6,759 nucleotides of DNA from the NCBI GenBank assembly GCA_947164805.1, contig CAMUXX010000052.1:1-6759 (forward strand), in the 5' to 3' direction. The translations under genes and the position numbers were made by a program. This DNA comes from an uncultured Elusimicrobia bacterium (GTDB taxonomy: Bacteria; Elusimicrobiota; Elusimicrobia; Elusimicrobiales; Elusimicrobiaceae). The notes beneath the pieces were generated by a model. The model ran no database searches, was not told the DNA's origin, and worked only from the letters and a program-made list of their open reading frames with translations. Of the stretch, positions 5,383 through 6,759 are shown in pieces (within the stretch, counting starts at the first letter, position 1; every line of letters begins with the position of its first letter).

Positions 5383-6193
5383 AATTAACAGACTTTTCCA
5401 AATCCTCTAAAAATTGCAATATATACGGCAAATTACTACCTTCAAAATAAATTGAATTGTGTGTCGGTTCATCTAATACAACAATTTTCTTTTGTTCAGA
5501 CGGTGAAAGTTTAAATAAATCTTGCGCGTGCTGCCATGAAATCAAACGGTCATTTTTACTTGTAATAATAAGTAATGGCTTTGTAAACTTCCCTACATAT
5601 CTGTATGACGGATATTCATCGCGTATTACTTGTTTTGCAAATGGTACGGGTTTATCTCCTACTTCCCTTTCCAAAGAATAAAACGGGGCCGTTAAAATCA
5701 ACCCGTCTGCCTGCCGCAAGGAAGTTAGCCCTGATGCAAATGCCGAACCAAACGAATATCCATATATAACAATTTTATGATATCCCTGTTCTTTCAAAAA
5801 ATCAAAAGACTTTGCTGCATCTGCAAAAACTAAATCTTGCCGTATAGTTCCCGGGACTTCCGCAAAACTGCGGTATTCCATAGCAAGCACCCCATATCCG
5901 GCTTGAACTAAAACATCCAATTGCTCAACAAATGTGGCAATTTGCCCCGCATTTCCATGGAAGAAAAGCAGTGCTGGTTTTGTTTTGTCCCCTACTGCAT
6001 ACCATAGGCGAATAGGATTTCCGTCGTCAGACGTAAGCAAAATCTCTTGAAATTTTTCCGATCCTATTTCTTTAGGGGAAACATAGGTCCTATCCGGGAA
6101 AAACAATAAATGATTTTGCAGTAGGAACAAACCTCCTACATAGGCTAAGATTATAATACATATCCATAAAATTTTTTTAAGCCATTTTTTCAT
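5381..6193 (-). CDS. Membrane-anchored alpha/beta hydrolase (BEM46/ABHD13-like serine hydrolase)
   Basis: This 270-residue protein has a basic start and one hydrophobic segment at about 7-27, probably an uncleaved signal anchor with the catalytic domain outside the inner membrane. FFPDRTYVSP (31-40) and FFHGNAG (77-83, oxyanion region) are typical of the BEM46-like group. The nucleophile elbow is GYSFG (145-149) with Ser147, the acid is probably Asp215 in TSKNDRLIS (211-219), and the base is His245 in DEPTHNS (241-247), so the triad is complete. It would hydrolyse an ester or related bond; in this operon a lipid or lysolipid is a reasonable guess, but the substrate is unknown. Its ATG lies five bases after the Aas stop with only a weak ribosome site, which suggests coupling. 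The TAA stop overlaps the next gene's ribosome site. Confidence 0.87.
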   Translation of the reverse strand: MKKWLKKILWICIIILAYVGGLFLLQNHLLFFPDRTYVSPKEIGSEKFQEILLTSDDGNPIRLWYAVGDKTKPALLFFHGNAGQIATFVEQLDVLVQAGYGVLAMEYRSFAEVPGTIRQDLVFADAAKSFDFLKEQGYHKIVIYGYSFGSAFASGLTSLRQADGLILTAPFYSLEREVGDKPVPFAKQVIRDEYPSYRYVGKFTKPLLIITSKNDRLISWQHAQDLFKLSPSEQKKIVVLDEPTHNSIYFEGSNLPYILQFLEDLEKSVN

Positions 6194-6198
6194 AACAC

Positions 6199-6759
6199 TT
6201 AATTCATTGCCATTTCTTTAAGTTTAACATAATCTACTTTGCCGGTACCCATAAGAGGAATTTCTTCCACAATTTTTATAGTTTTGGGAACGGCAAGTTC
6301 GCTCAAACCTTTTGCCTTAAAATCTGCAATTAAAGCGGTTCTTTCTGCCGTCGGTTCAGTAGTAAAAAGCACTAATTGTTCACCCTTCTTTTCATCGGGG
6401 ATATTTACTACCGCGTGCATTTTACCGGGCCATAAAGCATTTATTTCTGTTTCCACAGCAGTTAAGGAAATCATTTCACCCGCAATTTTGGCAAAGCGTT
6501 TTGCACGCCCTAAAATAAACACAAAACCGTCTTCATCAACACGCACAATATCGCCGGTGTCATACCAACCGTCTTGCGGCGGTTCAAGCACACCGGGGTT
6601 AGTATCGCGCAAATAACCTGCCATAACATTTGCACCTTTAACAAATAATCTTCCGCCTTCTTCCACGCTGGGGATTTGTTCCAATCTGTATTCAATACCC
6701 GGCAAGAAGCGGCCTACACTACCTCGTTTAAAATACATCGGCGTATCAACGGCCATAAC
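6199..6759 (-). CDS. aas: C-terminal part of an Aas-type acyl-ACP synthetase / lysophospholipid acyltransferase (AMP-binding), cut by the right edge
   Basis: The frame is open to the right window edge. The ATG at 6754-6756 is internal (a Val codon precedes it), and the visible 186 residues are the end of an adenylate-forming enzyme. Counting from that Met, GRFLPGIEYRLE (15-26), GWYDTGDIV (63-71), GRAKRFAKIAGEM (83-95) and PLMGTGKVDY (167-176) are seen. Lys173 is the conserved C-terminal catalytic lysine. The run RAKRFAKIAGEM, ELAVP and the PLxGxGK ending match E. coli Aas closely. Aas activates fatty acids onto bound ACP and re-acylates 2-lysophospholipids at the inner membrane. Whether the N-terminal PlsC-like domain is fused here, as in E. 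coli, cannot be seen. It is the first visible gene of the operon and ends in TAA five bases before the hydrolase start. Confidence 0.88.
   Translation of the reverse strand, partial: VMAVDTPMYFKRGSVGRFLPGIEYRLEQIPSVEEGGRLFVKGANVMAGYLRDTNPGVLEPPQDGWYDTGDIVRVDEDGFVFILGRAKRFAKIAGEMISLTAVETEINALWPGKMHAVVNIPDEKKGEQLVLFTTEPTAERTALIADFKAKGLSELAVPKTIKIVEEIPLMGTGKVDYVKLKEMAMN

Noticed and set aside
6239..6616. 125-codon plus-strand frame opposite the Aas gene
   Set aside because: It is antisense to strongly conserved AMP-binding motifs and has no convincing protein features.

Overview
All genes in this AT-rich window lie on the minus strand, so the operon reads from the right edge to the left edge. 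I see nine reading frames, two of them cut by the window ends: the C-terminal part of an Aas-type acyl-ACP synthetase (right edge), an alpha/beta hydrolase, a cysteine-rich radical SAM enzyme, a 68-residue single-span membrane protein, a short divergent Lgt-like protein, an isoprenylcysteine-methyltransferase-like membrane protein, a PlsY domain fused to an acyltransferase-type GNAT domain, a class V PLP aminotransferase, and the first 16 codons of another gene (left edge). Most junctions are overlaps or gaps of at most 12 nt with clear Shine-Dalgarno sites, so this looks like one tightly coupled operon. There is no RNA gene, insertion sequence, CRISPR array or gene-free stretch above 100 bases.

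The theme is membrane lipid chemistry. Five of the genes belong to families that act on acyl chains, glycerophospholipids or membrane-embedded substrates (Aas, PlsY, an N-acyl amino acid synthase-like GNAT, Lgt, ICMT/PEMT). They surround a radical SAM protein whose whole layout resembles the archaeal tetraether synthase (Tes) group: an N-terminal CPxC...CPEHG, a C-rich linker, CxxxCxxC, LQFDG, IPLPC and a C-terminal FMD..(F)D..R...CC...G..VPFC. My inference is that the operon makes or remodels an unusual bacterial lipid, perhaps with covalently modified or joined acyl chains and an amine-bearing head group supplied through the aminotransferase. The product cannot be read from sequence alone.

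The most concrete oddity is an in-frame TAG in the PlsY-GNAT gene. Behind it the same frame continues for 27 codons with what looks like the normal C-terminal end of the GNAT family (LVGKEGAWYQPM). The extension fills the only sizeable gap between genes in the operon. This is a recent nonsense mutation, a sequence error, or a read-through codon.

The organism is probably a low-GC Gram-negative bacterium: it has an Aas similar to that of enterobacteria, strong AGGAGG-type ribosome sites and mostly TAA stops. Elusimicrobiota-like or gut alphaproteobacterial lineages come to mind, but that is a weak guess.
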